DNA from: an uncultured Clostridium sp.
GTDB lineage: Bacteria > Bacillota > Clostridia > Lachnospirales > Lachnospiraceae
Direction: 5' to 3'
Length of the DNA: 64,000 nucleotides
NCBI GenBank assembly: GCA_900541315.1
Contig: UQJF01000002.1
Location: forward strand, 1-64,000
Below are positions 7,059 to 16,038 of this stretch, in pieces. Position 1 is the stretch's first letter, and every line of letters starts with the position of its first letter. A program made the translations under genes and the position numbers. Below the pieces are notes generated by a model. The model ran no database searches, was not told the origin of the DNA, and worked only from the letters and a program-made list of their open reading frames with translations.

Positions 7059-9143
7059 TTACTGACCAAGAGCTTCATTTAAACCTTGTGTTCCCTCTAA
7101 TGCAAATCTCCCCTGTCTGATCAATGTGATCCTGCTGCCGTCTTTTCCTACGGCCACAATATCTCCCAGTTCTGAATAAGGAACTGTGATATCTGTATGG
7201 CAGCTGAAATATGCCTTTGACATATCCTCTTTTCTTAAAAGGGATATCTCGTTGTCTCTGGCGATCACTTCCTTACCATCCGGATTGTACATAGGAGAGT
7301 CTTCTGCAAAGCTGTAGCAGGTATCTCCTACTGCAAAGTGGGGACCGGTTTTTTCTGCAATAAGGATCGGAAGCTTGCTTCCGATCTGATATTTCTGAGC
7401 CATTGCATAAGCTGTAGTATTAGTTCCAATGGCAAATTCCCCCAGTGGAAGCCAGCTGTGGCCACGCATGATCACCTGCTTTACCAGATCTTTTCCCTGT
7501 TCCTCAGATTCCGGAAAGTTTCCGCAGCCAAACTCTGTCACTTTTCCATCTTTAAATACCATACGCAGATCTTTAAAGAGATAATCTTCCACATAGACCT
7601 CTTTTACATGGAGAATTCCTTGCGTTCCTGTAAGCACAGGAGAAGTAAATACTTCTCCCAATGGGATATTCACATCTGATACACAGTTTTCAAAATTGGT
7701 CTGCTTTGCTGGATCGGTCAGTGTATGGAGCTGCACTTTCATGGATGTTTCATTTCCATCCCGTCCTGTGATCTCCACATGATCAGCCTTATCTAAAGCA
7801 TCAATCAGCTTCTGCTGGATCTTCTGGTATTTTTCGTAATCCAGTGTATTTATGGCAATGGTCTCACGGAAAATATCCTCAAAATCCGGTCCGATCTCCG
7901 GCTTCGGGAAGGCAATGATCGTAAAGCTGGTCTCATCTCCCGGCATATACTGGTTGATGACCTGGCGTGACTCATTTGCATAAGCTAAAGTCAGCTCCTG
8001 CTGATGATCATTTAACCCAAGGGCAGTTTTCTTATTTACCGGCGTAAAGCCTTCCTCGCCAAAGGTCTCTACTACAGCCGGGCCTGCACACCAGGAAGCC
8101 AGCTCACTGTACTGCTCATAAGCAGCCTTTAATATAGAAAGTTTTCTCTCTTTAAAGGCATTGCCCATATAAAGGGCACTGTCATAGCGGTGATCATAAT
8201 CATACTGTTTGTTAGCAGAAGCACCAAAATAGCCTCTCTTGCCATTTGGTCTGCGGTTTAAGGACTCTACCGCAGCCCGATAGAAAATCGGTTCCAGTCC
8301 CATTTTCCGGAAATTCTTAACAGCTTCCCGGATCATCCGTTCAAAGCCCAGCTGGTATTCTACAACCACAGTCTTCTTTTGGGTAATATCCCGTCCCATA
8401 ACAGAAAAACCTTTACGATAACCTTCTGTATAGGTATCTGCCATTTTATCCACAGTTTCCTGGGGAAGTGTGTTCATAAAAGCCGCCAGCTTTAACTCAG
8501 ACTGGGAAATATACTCACCAAACTCATATAAATAGGAAAGATCATTTAAATCACTTTCCATGATAATATCTTTTGCAAAAGAAAGCTTCGGATCCAGGCC
8601 TTCTCTGATCCGCCACGGAAGCATCAGATCTGAATAATCGCTGACATACCAGTAAAAAGCATCTTTGATCTGCTGTTCTTTAGGGCAGTCTGCTCCTTCT
8701 TCCCATGCCTGTACAAACAGGTTATATACCTCCAGAAAGACTTCGTTTAAGATAGCGATATTTTCCAGACGCATTTCAAAAGCATAAACAATGTCTCCCC
8801 TGATCTCTGTATAAAGAGCAGACAATATCTGTCCATAGCCTTCTCCCAGCTCTTTTACCGCATAGTCCGGATTTGCAAAGCTTTCTTCATAATGTTCCGG
8901 CAAAATATCTTCGTAAAGCCTGTGATTTCGCTCCTGTAATTGGGTGAGAAAAAGCTTCCTTCCTTCCTGTCTTTCTTTTACCAGTTCCCCGATCATAAGG
9001 ATAAAACGGGAAACACATCTAAAATAATTGCCGTAAGGCTGCCGGATATCCTCTTCTTCCATGGCTGTCACACGCTCCATAGAAAGGTCCAGCCGTTCTC
9101 TTACGGCATCGTTTTCTTCCTGTAAAATTGTTCTGTAATCCAT
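7059..9143 (-). CDS. M29-like aminopeptidase with extra N-terminal domain
   Basis: About 694 residues. The C-terminal half resembles thermophilic aminopeptidases of family M29 (AmpS/AmpT), with the recognisable LPLGEFAIGTNTTAYAMA and GPHFAVGDTCYSF stretches that carry metal-ligand Glu and His residues in that family. The first 330 or so residues form a helical, acidic domain that typical M29 enzymes (about 410 residues) lack. It should release N-terminal residues from cytosolic peptides using a two-metal site. The start at 9143 has AAGGAGGG at the right distance; the ATG 60 nt upstream does not. Confidence 0.75.
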   Translation of the reverse strand: MDYRTILQEENDAVRERLDLSMERVTAMEEEDIRQPYGNYFRCVSRFILMIGELVKERQEGRKLFLTQLQERNHRLYEDILPEHYEESFANPDYAVKELGEGYGQILSALYTEIRGDIVYAFEMRLENIAILNEVFLEVYNLFVQAWEEGADCPKEQQIKDAFYWYVSDYSDLMLPWRIREGLDPKLSFAKDIIMESDLNDLSYLYEFGEYISQSELKLAAFMNTLPQETVDKMADTYTEGYRKGFSVMGRDITQKKTVVVEYQLGFERMIREAVKNFRKMGLEPIFYRAAVESLNRRPNGKRGYFGASANKQYDYDHRYDSALYMGNAFKERKLSILKAAYEQYSELASWCAGPAVVETFGEEGFTPVNKKTALGLNDHQQELTLAYANESRQVINQYMPGDETSFTIIAFPKPEIGPDFEDIFRETIAINTLDYEKYQKIQQKLIDALDKADHVEITGRDGNETSMKVQLHTLTDPAKQTNFENCVSDVNIPLGEVFTSPVLTGTQGILHVKEVYVEDYLFKDLRMVFKDGKVTEFGCGNFPESEEQGKDLVKQVIMRGHSWLPLGEFAIGTNTTAYAMAQKYQIGSKLPILIAEKTGPHFAVGDTCYSFAEDSPMYNPDGKEVIARDNEISLLRKEDMSKAYFSCHTDITVPYSELGDIVAVGKDGSRITLIRQGRFALEGTQGLNEALGQ

Positions 9144-9221
9144 AAAAACTATTCCCTCCTTATACATCCACATCTGCCTGCTGTGATACTTATATTTTGC
9201 CATTTTAACCCTGGTATCATT

Positions 9222-9545
9222 TTATCTGAATATACCAGTAAATATAATGATGACCCATATAAGAAGGATGATTCCCTCTAAAGCCATCCCGATCCTGGCT
9301 AAAATATAATTACAGTCATCTTCTGTAAAGGAAAGGATGCCGTACCAGAGCCCCATAATGGCTGCTGCCATGCTTGAAAATCCATAGGCTCCTGTATTCA
9401 GTCCCCCTTGTCCTGCATTTCTAACTGAAAAATACATACTTAAGGCACCTAAAAGAAGGGAGACGATCCCCAGACCCAGACAGTAGAAACTGTTCTTTGC
9501 AAGGGGATTTTTCACATAGGAAACCTTATTTCCAATCTGTCTCAA
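9222..9545 (-). CDS. Small membrane protein, DUF6142-like
   Basis: 107 residues with three predicted membrane helices (about 20-40, 52-70 and 82-105) and no catalytic motif. It resembles short DUF6142-type proteins of Lachnospiraceae, from memory. The start is TTG at 9545, preceded by AGGAGG; this TTG overlaps the TGA stop of the VanZ gene (TTGA), so the two are translationally coupled. Function unknown; membrane location is all that can be said. Confidence 0.7.
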   Translation of the reverse strand: MRQIGNKVSYVKNPLAKNSFYCLGLGIVSLLLGALSMYFSVRNAGQGGLNTGAYGFSSMAAAIMGLWYGILSFTEDDCNYILARIGMALEGIILLIWVIIIFTGIFR

Positions 9546-10003
9546 TGTATTTTCCTCCTGTAACGTAACTGCTGTACCAGACAGTAACAGCCAAAGCCGA
9601 AAGCTGCTCCCAGTGTATTAAGGAACAGGTCATCTACATCAAAACTTCCCACTTTGAATATGAGCTGCAAAGTCTCTAAGATCAGGCTCCAGGTAAACCC
9701 AAAGGTCACTGTATTATACCATTTCTTACTTCTTCTGCTGATGACCGGCAGAAAAAATCCAAAGGGTGCAAAAGCAATGATATTTCCCACGATATTGATC
9801 ATAAACAATGGGAATCCCAGTACATTATAATATTTAAAATAACGGCTGATCTCTTTAAAAAGAATCAGGTTATAGACATAACCCCTGTCTGTATCAGTCC
9901 GTCCGAATGACTCTGAAAAAAACATGAAATACGCCAGAAGGCACAGGTACAGTATAAACAGTACCCATCCCATCTTCTGGCGTTTAGTTGTGTTTCTGAT
10001 CAT
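9542..10003 (-). CDS. VanZ-like family membrane protein
   Basis: 153 residues with four predicted membrane helices. The NIVGNIIAFAPFGFFLP segment and the later LILETLQLIFKVGSFDVDDLFLNTLGAAFGF segment (quoted here only as a family signature) are those of the VanZ-like family; VanZ itself gives low-level teicoplanin resistance, but most members have no known role. It follows the 49-residue peptide gene closely and overlaps the next gene. Resistance should not be inferred from the family name. Confidence 0.85.
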   Translation of the reverse strand: MIRNTTKRQKMGWVLFILYLCLLAYFMFFSESFGRTDTDRGYVYNLILFKEISRYFKYYNVLGFPLFMINIVGNIIAFAPFGFFLPVISRRSKKWYNTVTFGFTWSLILETLQLIFKVGSFDVDDLFLNTLGAAFGFGCYCLVQQLRYRRKIH

Positions 10004-10018
10004 CTGTGACCCCGCATC

Positions 10019-10168
10019 CTAAAATTCAATTTCGGATTTGCGTTTTAAAAGCAGCGCTCCATTGACAATGGAAATAATGCCCACAACAAGACCTGTGACC
10101 AGGATCACAACACCTGCTGCAATACAGCCGGCTCCTGTAACCTTCATTGTTTTATATACTCTCTCCAT
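10019..10168 (-). CDS. 49-residue single-pass membrane peptide
   Basis: A short frame reading MERVYKTMKVTGAG..., then a hydrophobic stretch of about 30 residues rich in Gly, Val, Ile and Leu, then a basic-acidic tail LLKRKSEIEF. It has GGAGGT 9 nt before its ATG, lies 20 bp after pyrE and 15 bp before the VanZ gene, all on the same strand, so it is likely translated within that operon. No function recognised. Its small size makes it easy to miss in routine annotation. Confidence 0.7.
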   Translation of the reverse strand: MERVYKTMKVTGAGCIAAGVVILVTGLVVGIISIVNGALLLKRKSEIEF

Positions 10169-10188
10169 ATTGCAACTACCTCCGGCTT

Positions 10189-10869
10189 TTACTCGTTCTT
10201 TGCGCCGTACTGCTCATAATATGCATCAAGAGCTGTCTTGATCTTATCATCGATCACTACCTGACCATTGCATTCTTTGTTATAGAGACACTCAGTTACA
10301 TCTGCCATGGTAACAATAGCTGCGGTTGGGAAGCCATACAGATCCTTTATCTCATCTAAGGCACTCTTGGTTCCTTTTCCGCGTTCCATACGGTTTAAGG
10401 AAACGATCAGGCCTTTGATCTCTACATCGCCCTGGGCTTTGATGATCGGGAAGGTCTCCTCAATAGACTTACCGGAAGTGGTAACATCCTCGATGATCAT
10501 AACACGGTCGCCGTCTTTGATCTTGCTTCCTAACAGGATTCCTGTATCACCGTGATCCTTTACTTCCTTACGGTTAGAGCAGTAGCGGATATCCTTTCCG
10601 TACAGATCACTGATCGCCATAGTAGTAGCCACACTTAAGGGAATTCCCTTGTAAGCCGGTCCAAACAGTACGTCAAAATCCAGCCCAAAATTGTCATGGA
10701 TCGCCTTTGCGTAATACTCACCTAACTTCTTTAACTGGGTACCTGTTACATAAGCACCTGCATTCATAAAGAACGGTGACTTTCTGCCGCTCTTTAAGGT
10801 GAAATCTCCAAATTTTAATACATTGCTCTCTACCATAAATTCAATAAATTCCTGCTTATAACTTTCCAT
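10189..10869 (-). CDS. pyrE: Orotate phosphoribosyltransferase
   Basis: 226 residues from the start at 10869, which has AAGGAGGT upstream; the longer frame to 10920 has none. It joins orotate to PRPP to form orotidine 5'-phosphate in UMP synthesis. The PRPP-binding motif VMIIEDVTTSGKS (about residues 120-132) and the FGPAYKGIPL loop are intact. It is the last enzyme gene of the pyrF-K-D-E cluster; repeat B2 separates it from pyrD. The C-terminus is Glu/Asn-rich and of normal length. Confidence 0.95.
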   Translation of the reverse strand: MESYKQEFIEFMVESNVLKFGDFTLKSGRKSPFFMNAGAYVTGTQLKKLGEYYAKAIHDNFGLDFDVLFGPAYKGIPLSVATTMAISDLYGKDIRYCSNRKEVKDHGDTGILLGSKIKDGDRVMIIEDVTTSGKSIEETFPIIKAQGDVEIKGLIVSLNRMERGKGTKSALDEIKDLYGFPTAAIVTMADVTECLYNKECNGQVVIDDKIKTALDAYYEQYGAKNE

Positions 10870-10893
10870 GGTAATAACCTCCTTGATTCTTAT

Positions 10894-10939
10894 ATGTTCT
10901 CTCAGAATCTTTCTGTGCATGAGAGACTCCGGGAGGACA
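10894..10939 (-). repeat. Repeat B, copy B2 (short palindromic form)
   Basis: Ends TGTTCTCTCAGAATCT and AGACTCCGGGAGGACA are imperfect inverted repeats of each other. In pyrE direction it ends with GATTCTGAGAGAACAT about 25 nt before the start and just 5' of AAGGAGGT. It lacks the longer 5' half seen in B1 and B6. Confidence 0.7.
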
Positions 10940-10971
10940 TTAATAATTTTTTCCCTGTGATCCTGTTATCA

Positions 10972-11874
10972 TCACTTTACTGCACCGATCAGCTGGTTAA
11001 TATCTTCAATTCCATATTTTTCCATATATGCCTTAATTCCATCTACTGTTTTAACTGTAGCATATGGGTCATGGAAGTTTGCAGTACCGATGGCTACTGC
11101 TGTTGCACCTGCAAGGATAAACTCCAGAGCATCATCTGCATTGCAGATACCACCCATACCGATAATAGGCACCTTTACTGCCTGGGCAACCTGATATACC
11201 ATGCGTACGGCTACCGGACGGATCGCCGGACCGGAAAGTCCTCCTGTTTTGTTGGCAACTGCAAAAGTTCTGCGGTTAATATCGATCTTCATACCAGTTA
11301 AAGTATTGATCAGGGAAATAGCATCTGCACCGCCTGCTTCTGCTGCCTTTGCCATAACAGTAATATCTGTTACATTTGGGCTTAATTTCATAACAACCGG
11401 CTGTTTTGCATGGGCTTTTACAGCCTTCGTGATAGCCTCCACTGCCTTAGGATCCTGGCCAAAGGCAATACCGCCCTCTTTTACGTTTGGACAAGAAATA
11501 TTGATCTCCAGCATATCTACCGGCTCATCTCCCAGACGTTCTACTACATCAATGTAATCTTCTGTGGTCTTTCCACACACATTGACTACGATCTTTGTAT
11601 CATATTTCTTTAAAAATGGAATATCTCTCTTTGCGAATACATCAATCCCCGGGTTCTGCAGACCAATGGCATTGATCATGCCGCCGTAGGTCTCAGCGAT
11701 CCTTGGTGTTGGATTTCCCGGCCATGGCACATTTGCCACACCTTTTGTAACAACAGCACCAAGACGGCTTAAGTCAACAAATTCGCTGTATTCCATACCG
11801 GAACCAAAGGTGCCGGACGCTTCCATAACCGGATTTTTAAATTCCACTCCGGCAATCTTTACACTCATATTCAT
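10972..11874 (-). CDS. pyrD: Dihydroorotate dehydrogenase, type 1B catalytic subunit
   Basis: About 300 residues. This FMN enzyme oxidises dihydroorotate to orotate and passes electrons to PyrK and then NAD+. Visible are ASGTFGSG near the N-terminus, the active-site Cys loop NISCPNVKEGG, and the FMN phosphate site IIGMGGI...AVAIGTANF. The start at 11874 has AGGAGG 12 nt upstream. A frame beginning 42 nt earlier overlaps the pyrK stop as TAATG but has no ribosome-binding site, so coupling at that ATG remains possible. Confidence 0.95.
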   Translation of the reverse strand: MNMSVKIAGVEFKNPVMEASGTFGSGMEYSEFVDLSRLGAVVTKGVANVPWPGNPTPRIAETYGGMINAIGLQNPGIDVFAKRDIPFLKKYDTKIVVNVCGKTTEDYIDVVERLGDEPVDMLEINISCPNVKEGGIAFGQDPKAVEAITKAVKAHAKQPVVMKLSPNVTDITVMAKAAEAGGADAISLINTLTGMKIDINRRTFAVANKTGGLSGPAIRPVAVRMVYQVAQAVKVPIIGMGGICNADDALEFILAGATAVAIGTANFHDPYATVKTVDGIKAYMEKYGIEDINQLIGAVK

Positions 11875-11915
11875 AATTCGGTCCTGCCTCCTGCTTTTAT
11901 TCATGTTCTTAAACA

Positions 11916-12701
11916 TTACAATTCAATGTCTTCTGCCAGGAATACGGGACCATCCTTACAGATACGCTTGTTATGTACCTGGGAATGTTCGTCCACATCC
12001 TTTGTCTGGCAGGTGCAGGCCAGACAGGCACCGATACCGCAGGCCATTTTTTCTTCCAGGGATAAATAACAGGGAATACCTTTTTCCTGGCTGTATGCCT
12101 TTAAGGCACGAAGCATAGGTGTTGGTCCGCAGGCATAGATCACATCTGCCTTCAGGTCATTTTCACGGATAGCATCTAATACATTTCCCTTTGTTCCCAC
12201 ACTGCCATCTTCTGTAGCAACAGTTACTAAACCATATGCTTCAAATTCTTCCTTTAAGAACATATGGCTGTCACGGTAGCCGATCACAGACTGTACCATT
12301 TCACTGCCGTTTATTTCATTTAACGCTTTTGCAAGCTGGAGCATTGGAGGAATACCAATACCACCGCCAATGAGGAATGCTTTCTTTCCTTCTAATAATG
12401 GAAAACCATTTCCCAATGGTCCTAATACATCAATGGTATCACCTGCTGCCAGAGCAGAAAATTCCTTTGTTCCAGCTCCTGCTACACGGTATACCAGGCG
12501 CAGCTCGCCCTTTTCTTTATCAATACCACAAAGACTGATAGGTCTTGGAAGCAGTCTGGATCCGTCTTTAGAATAAAGGGATACAAACTGTCCAGGCACA
12601 GCCTGGGCTGCGATCTCACCTGCAGCCAGTCTTAAATCATAAATTCCTTCTGCCAGCTGTACCTGTGAGGTAACAGCAGCTGTCATTTTCAATTTTGCCA
12701 T
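11916..12701 (-). CDS. pyrK: Dihydroorotate dehydrogenase electron transfer subunit
   Basis: 261 residues: an N-terminal FAD-binding barrel (RPISLCG), an NAD-binding core (IGGGIGIPPMLQLA) and a C-terminal [2Fe-2S] site with MACGIGACLACTC plus a later Cys. It forms the PyrDK complex with the adjacent PyrD and makes the reaction NAD+-linked. It directly precedes pyrD with the stop touching the possible upstream pyrD ATG. Full length for the family. Confidence 0.95.
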   Translation of the reverse strand: MAKLKMTAAVTSQVQLAEGIYDLRLAAGEIAAQAVPGQFVSLYSKDGSRLLPRPISLCGIDKEKGELRLVYRVAGAGTKEFSALAAGDTIDVLGPLGNGFPLLEGKKAFLIGGGIGIPPMLQLAKALNEINGSEMVQSVIGYRDSHMFLKEEFEAYGLVTVATEDGSVGTKGNVLDAIRENDLKADVIYACGPTPMLRALKAYSQEKGIPCYLSLEEKMACGIGACLACTCQTKDVDEHSQVHNKRICKDGPVFLAEDIEL

Positions 12702-12772
12702 GTTGTTTTTCCAACCTTTTTTGTTTCTTGCCTGTTGTTCACAGTAGTGTGCTGATCATTGTATCATGCTTA

Positions 12773-13690
12773 CTACAGTACACTGTTGATGTCAGCAACC
12801 ATATCCATAACTGCCTGTCTGGATGCTTCTGCAAAATGCTCCGGACCAAACTGTTTGTATTTTTCCTGACGATAAGCTGCAATAATTCCTCTGGAAGAGT
12901 TTACGATCGCACCTAAACCATCTTCATTAAAGCAGTGCTTTAAGTCTGCTGCAGTACCACCCTGTGCGCCATATCCTGGTACCAGGAAATAGGTATGCGG
13001 CATCAGCTTTCTTAAGATCTTGCTCATTTCCGGATAAGTAGCACCTACTACTGCGCCTACGTTACTGTAAGCTCCGTCCATGGACATGTTGCCCCACTCT
13101 ACTACCTTTTCAGCTACTAATTCGTAAAGAGGACGGCCATCGATCAGTCTGTCCTGGAACTCGCCGCTGGATGGATTGGAAGTCTTTACCAGAACAAAGA
13201 TCCCCTTATCATTTGCATTACATGCTTCTACGAAAGGTTTTACGCCGTCTGTTCCAAGGTATGGATTTACAGTCAGGATATCGGTATCAAAACCGCTGTA
13301 AGATTTAGAACCCACCTGTACTTTGCCCAGATGTCCGGTTGCATATGCAGCGGAAGTAGAGCCGATATCGCCTCTCTTTGCATCACCGATTACTACCAGG
13401 CCTTTTTCATGGCAGTAATCTACGGTTTTCTTATAAACTACTAATCCCTCAATGCCAAACTGCTCGTACATAGCGATCTGTGGCTTTACTGCCGGGATCA
13501 GATCATAGGTATTATCAATAATCTCTTTATTATACTGCCAGATAGCTTCTGCAGCTCCCTCTAAGGTCTCTCCATAAACATCAAATGCCCTTTTTACAAT
13601 GTGCTCTGGCACATAGGAAAGCATTGGGTCTAAGCCTACGCAGATTGGAGCCTTTGTCTTCTGGATTTTTTCGATTAACTGACTGATCAT
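12773..13690 (-). CDS. pyrF: Orotidine 5'-phosphate decarboxylase (type 2)
   Basis: 305 residues, the longer class of OMP decarboxylase. It removes CO2 from OMP to give UMP. GLDP at the N-terminus, the catalytic IGDAKRGDIGST segment (D-x-K-x-x-D) and the phosphate loop VPGYGAQGG are present. The start has GGAGG 7 nt before it. First gene of the pyrimidine cluster, with its own promoter at 13793-13821 and a leader hairpin. Confidence 0.95.
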   Translation of the reverse strand: MISQLIEKIQKTKAPICVGLDPMLSYVPEHIVKRAFDVYGETLEGAAEAIWQYNKEIIDNTYDLIPAVKPQIAMYEQFGIEGLVVYKKTVDYCHEKGLVVIGDAKRGDIGSTSAAYATGHLGKVQVGSKSYSGFDTDILTVNPYLGTDGVKPFVEACNANDKGIFVLVKTSNPSSGEFQDRLIDGRPLYELVAEKVVEWGNMSMDGAYSNVGAVVGATYPEMSKILRKLMPHTYFLVPGYGAQGGTAADLKHCFNEDGLGAIVNSSRGIIAAYRQEKYKQFGPEHFAEASRQAVMDMVADINSVL

Positions 13691-13729
13691 ATTGTTCCTC
13701 CTTGGTTATGGTACACTCTTTGTACATTG

Positions 13730-13782
13730 ATCCACAACATCTCACTGCACGGCTTTGCCGTATAAGAAGCATCGCTGTGGAT
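13730..13782 (-). promoter_or_regulatory. Leader hairpin of the pyr cluster
   Basis: ATCCACA (13730-13736) pairs with TGTGGAT (13776-13782), and an inner ACGGC-AAA-GCCGT hairpin sits near the middle. It starts only a few nucleotides after the predicted transcription start. It lacks an obvious PyrR-binding consensus and a T-run, so the role is open: message stabilisation or pyrimidine control. Confidence 0.5.
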
Positions 13783-13792
13783 GATTATCCCC

Positions 13793-13821
13793 ATTTTAAC
13801 ATAGATACCGCATTTCTTCAA
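13793..13821 (-). promoter_or_regulatory. pyrF promoter
   Basis: Minus-strand -35 TTGAAG (13816-13821) and -10 TAAAAT (13793-13798) with 17 bp between them, about 100 nt upstream of the pyrF start. Confidence 0.65.
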
Positions 13822-13869
13822 GAAAACTTGGCGCTGCAGGCAGATTTCATGTTCTTAATTATTGCGCCA

Positions 13870-13895
13870 GTACATCGTTTCGTAAATAACTGTAC
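13870..13895. repeat. Repeat C, copy C1
   Basis: A 26-bp unit that begins and ends with GTACA/TGTAC and recurs at 18147, 24184 and, as a perfect hairpin, 39014. Here it lies about 50 bp beyond the stop codon of pepF, as a 3'-end element. Confidence 0.7.
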
Positions 13896-13947
13896 GAATC
13901 GCGTAGGATGCGGATTTGAGTGTGCAGGTCTAAAAACTATAGTTATT

Positions 13948-15741
13948 TCAAAAACGATATACTAGTTCCTCAAACTCATTTAACAGCTCTTCAAAGAATT
14001 TAAGTGCTTCCTCCACCAGGCCTGTATGGGACATATCCACACCTGCCAGCTTTAACAGCTCAATAGGAGTATCACAACAGCCACCGCTTAAAAATTTCCT
14101 GTATCCTTCTAAAATACCAGGTTCTCCATTAAATATCTTCCTGCTGATAGCGATCGCCGCAGAAAAGCCGGTAGCGTACTGATATACATAAAATGGTGTA
14201 TAAAAATGGGGGATCCGTTCCCATTCATACTGGATCTCAGGATCGGTCACTGTATCAGGTCCAAAATAATCTTCATTTAACTTCTTATAAATACTGCAAA
14301 GACTCTGGGAAGTCAGGCTTTCCCCTGTTGCTGCCATCTCATGGGCTTTCTGCTCAAACTCCGCAAACATGGTCTGACGGAACAAGGTTCCCCTGAAGCT
14401 TTCCAGAAAATAATTTAATAAATAAGCCTTTTCCTGTTTATCTTTGCTGTTCTTTAACAAATGACGGATCAGCAGGGCCTCATTACAGGTGGAAGCCACT
14501 TCTGCCACAAAGATCTTATAGCCGCTATAGGTATAAGACTGATTCTTATTGGAATACCATGTATGGATAGAATGGCCCATTTCATGAGCCAGCGTAAATA
14601 CATCATTTAAGGTTCCGTGGAAATTTAACAATACATATGGGTGGCAGCCATAAACACCCCAGGAATAAGCACCACTGCGCTTTCCTTCATTTTCGTACAC
14701 ATCGATCCAGCGGTTTTCAAAACCTTCCTGAAGAAGGCCCAGATATTCTTCTCCCATAGGCGCAAGACCTGTTCTTACAATATTTTTGGCTTCTTCAAAG
14801 GTATAATGGCGGTCTGCTTCTGCCACCACAGGCACATACAGATCATACATGTGAAGCTCATCCAGACCCATTATTTTTTTACGAAGAGAGGCATATCTGT
14901 GGAGTAATGGGAGATTTTTTCTCACAGATGCCACCAGATTATCATATACTGTCTCAGGAACTTCATTTCCAGAAAGACTTGCCTGACGGCTGGAATCATA
15001 ATTTCTGGCTTTCGCATAGAATACTGCCTGTTTCACATTGGTAGCGAAAGCAGCTGATAATGTATTTGAAAACTGTTTGTATACACTATACAGATTTTCG
15101 AAAGCTTCTTTCCGGATCTCTCTGTTCTGATCTTCCAACAGGGCAATGTAATTTCCATGAGTAAGTGGAATTTCTTTTCCCTCTGCGTCATGAACTGCCG
15201 GAAAACGGACATCTGCATTGTTAAACATGGTAAATACCTGGCTGCCCCCCTGAGTTGCCTCATAGGACTGGGCCAGCAGCTGTTCCATTTCTTTTGACAG
15301 AGTGTGGCTCTTGCGTTCTAACAGCTGATCTAACAGACGACCAAAATGTTTAAGACCAGAGTGTGTGCTTCTGAATTTTTCTAATGTTTCTTCTGGAATG
15401 GCTAAAATCTCCGGAACCATATAGGATGAATTTTCAGATGCACGGATATTTAAAAGCTGGGCTCTGGAAAACATGTCCTGATACAGGTCATTTGCCGTAT
15501 CTTCATCAGAACGCATTCTTGCATATACATACAGGCGTTCTGCTTTTAAACTGAACTCATCATCGAATTTCAGACACTGGTATAAATTTTCTGCTTTTTC
15601 TGCCAGCTTACCCTTAAATTCCCCGTATGTTTCAAGCTGGTCAGACGCTTCCTTTAACTGTTTTTCCCAGGTCTCATTATTCGGGACCATATCTTCCAGC
15701 CTCCAGGTGGTAGAAATTTCTGCTTCTCCTCTTTTCTTCAT
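13948..15741 (-). CDS. pepF: Oligoendopeptidase F
   Basis: 597-residue cytosolic zinc metallopeptidase of family M3 that cleaves medium-length oligopeptides. The zinc motif is in LAHEMGHSIHTWYS (HExxH) with the third ligand Glu downstream in FVAEVASTCNE. The length matches the family (about 600). Start preceded by AGAGGGG; its leader carries repeat B3. It stands alone between the pyr cluster and lrgAB. Confidence 0.95.
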   Translation of the reverse strand: MKKRGEAEISTTWRLEDMVPNNETWEKQLKEASDQLETYGEFKGKLAEKAENLYQCLKFDDEFSLKAERLYVYARMRSDEDTANDLYQDMFSRAQLLNIRASENSSYMVPEILAIPEETLEKFRSTHSGLKHFGRLLDQLLERKSHTLSKEMEQLLAQSYEATQGGSQVFTMFNNADVRFPAVHDAEGKEIPLTHGNYIALLEDQNREIRKEAFENLYSVYKQFSNTLSAAFATNVKQAVFYAKARNYDSSRQASLSGNEVPETVYDNLVASVRKNLPLLHRYASLRKKIMGLDELHMYDLYVPVVAEADRHYTFEEAKNIVRTGLAPMGEEYLGLLQEGFENRWIDVYENEGKRSGAYSWGVYGCHPYVLLNFHGTLNDVFTLAHEMGHSIHTWYSNKNQSYTYSGYKIFVAEVASTCNEALLIRHLLKNSKDKQEKAYLLNYFLESFRGTLFRQTMFAEFEQKAHEMAATGESLTSQSLCSIYKKLNEDYFGPDTVTDPEIQYEWERIPHFYTPFYVYQYATGFSAAIAISRKIFNGEPGILEGYRKFLSGGCCDTPIELLKLAGVDMSHTGLVEEALKFFEELLNEFEELVYRF

Positions 15742-15765
15742 GAATGTACCCCTCTTTCTATGATT

Positions 15766-15823
15766 AATGCCCTCTCAGAATCTTTATGTGCATGATTTTG
15801 TGAGAAGATTTTTCCGAAAATAC
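15766..15823 (-). repeat. Repeat B, copy B3 (5'-UTR element)
   Basis: In pepF direction it reads ATCTTCTCACAAAATC, then AAAGATTCTGAGAGGGCAT, ending about 25 nt upstream of the pepF start and 5' of its ribosome-binding site. Confidence 0.75.
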
Positions 15824-15966
15824 ATTGATTACTGCGAAAATGCTGCCAAGTGACTATTAATCCTGCATGCTTGCACCAAGAGCCCATAGACCTTTAGCTG
15901 CTGACATCCCTTTATGGCATATGGTAATGTCACAGTTAAATAATGTGTTTGTTTAGATACAGATGT

Positions 15967-15985
15967 GCCCCGGCAGTGCCGGGGC
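15967..15985. other. GC-rich hairpin after lrgB
   Basis: GCCCCGGCA and TGCCGGGGC form a nearly perfect short hairpin about 55 bp beyond the lrgB stop. No clear T-run follows, so it may be a weak terminator or a message end. I see nothing else in 15824-15966. Confidence 0.45.
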
Positions 15986-16038
15986 TGATATAATACTTTA
16001 TATAAACTTATATTTTAGACCTTTGGCCCCTGGTATCA

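Noticed and set aside
9542-10003. Glycopeptide resistance (VanZ)
   Set aside because: Only the family fold is present; no vanHAX genes or regulators are nearby.
13702-13965. Rightward frame of 87 codons
   Set aside because: It runs through the leader hairpin and promoter of pyrF and repeat C1, with no ribosome-binding site and a composition unlike a protein.
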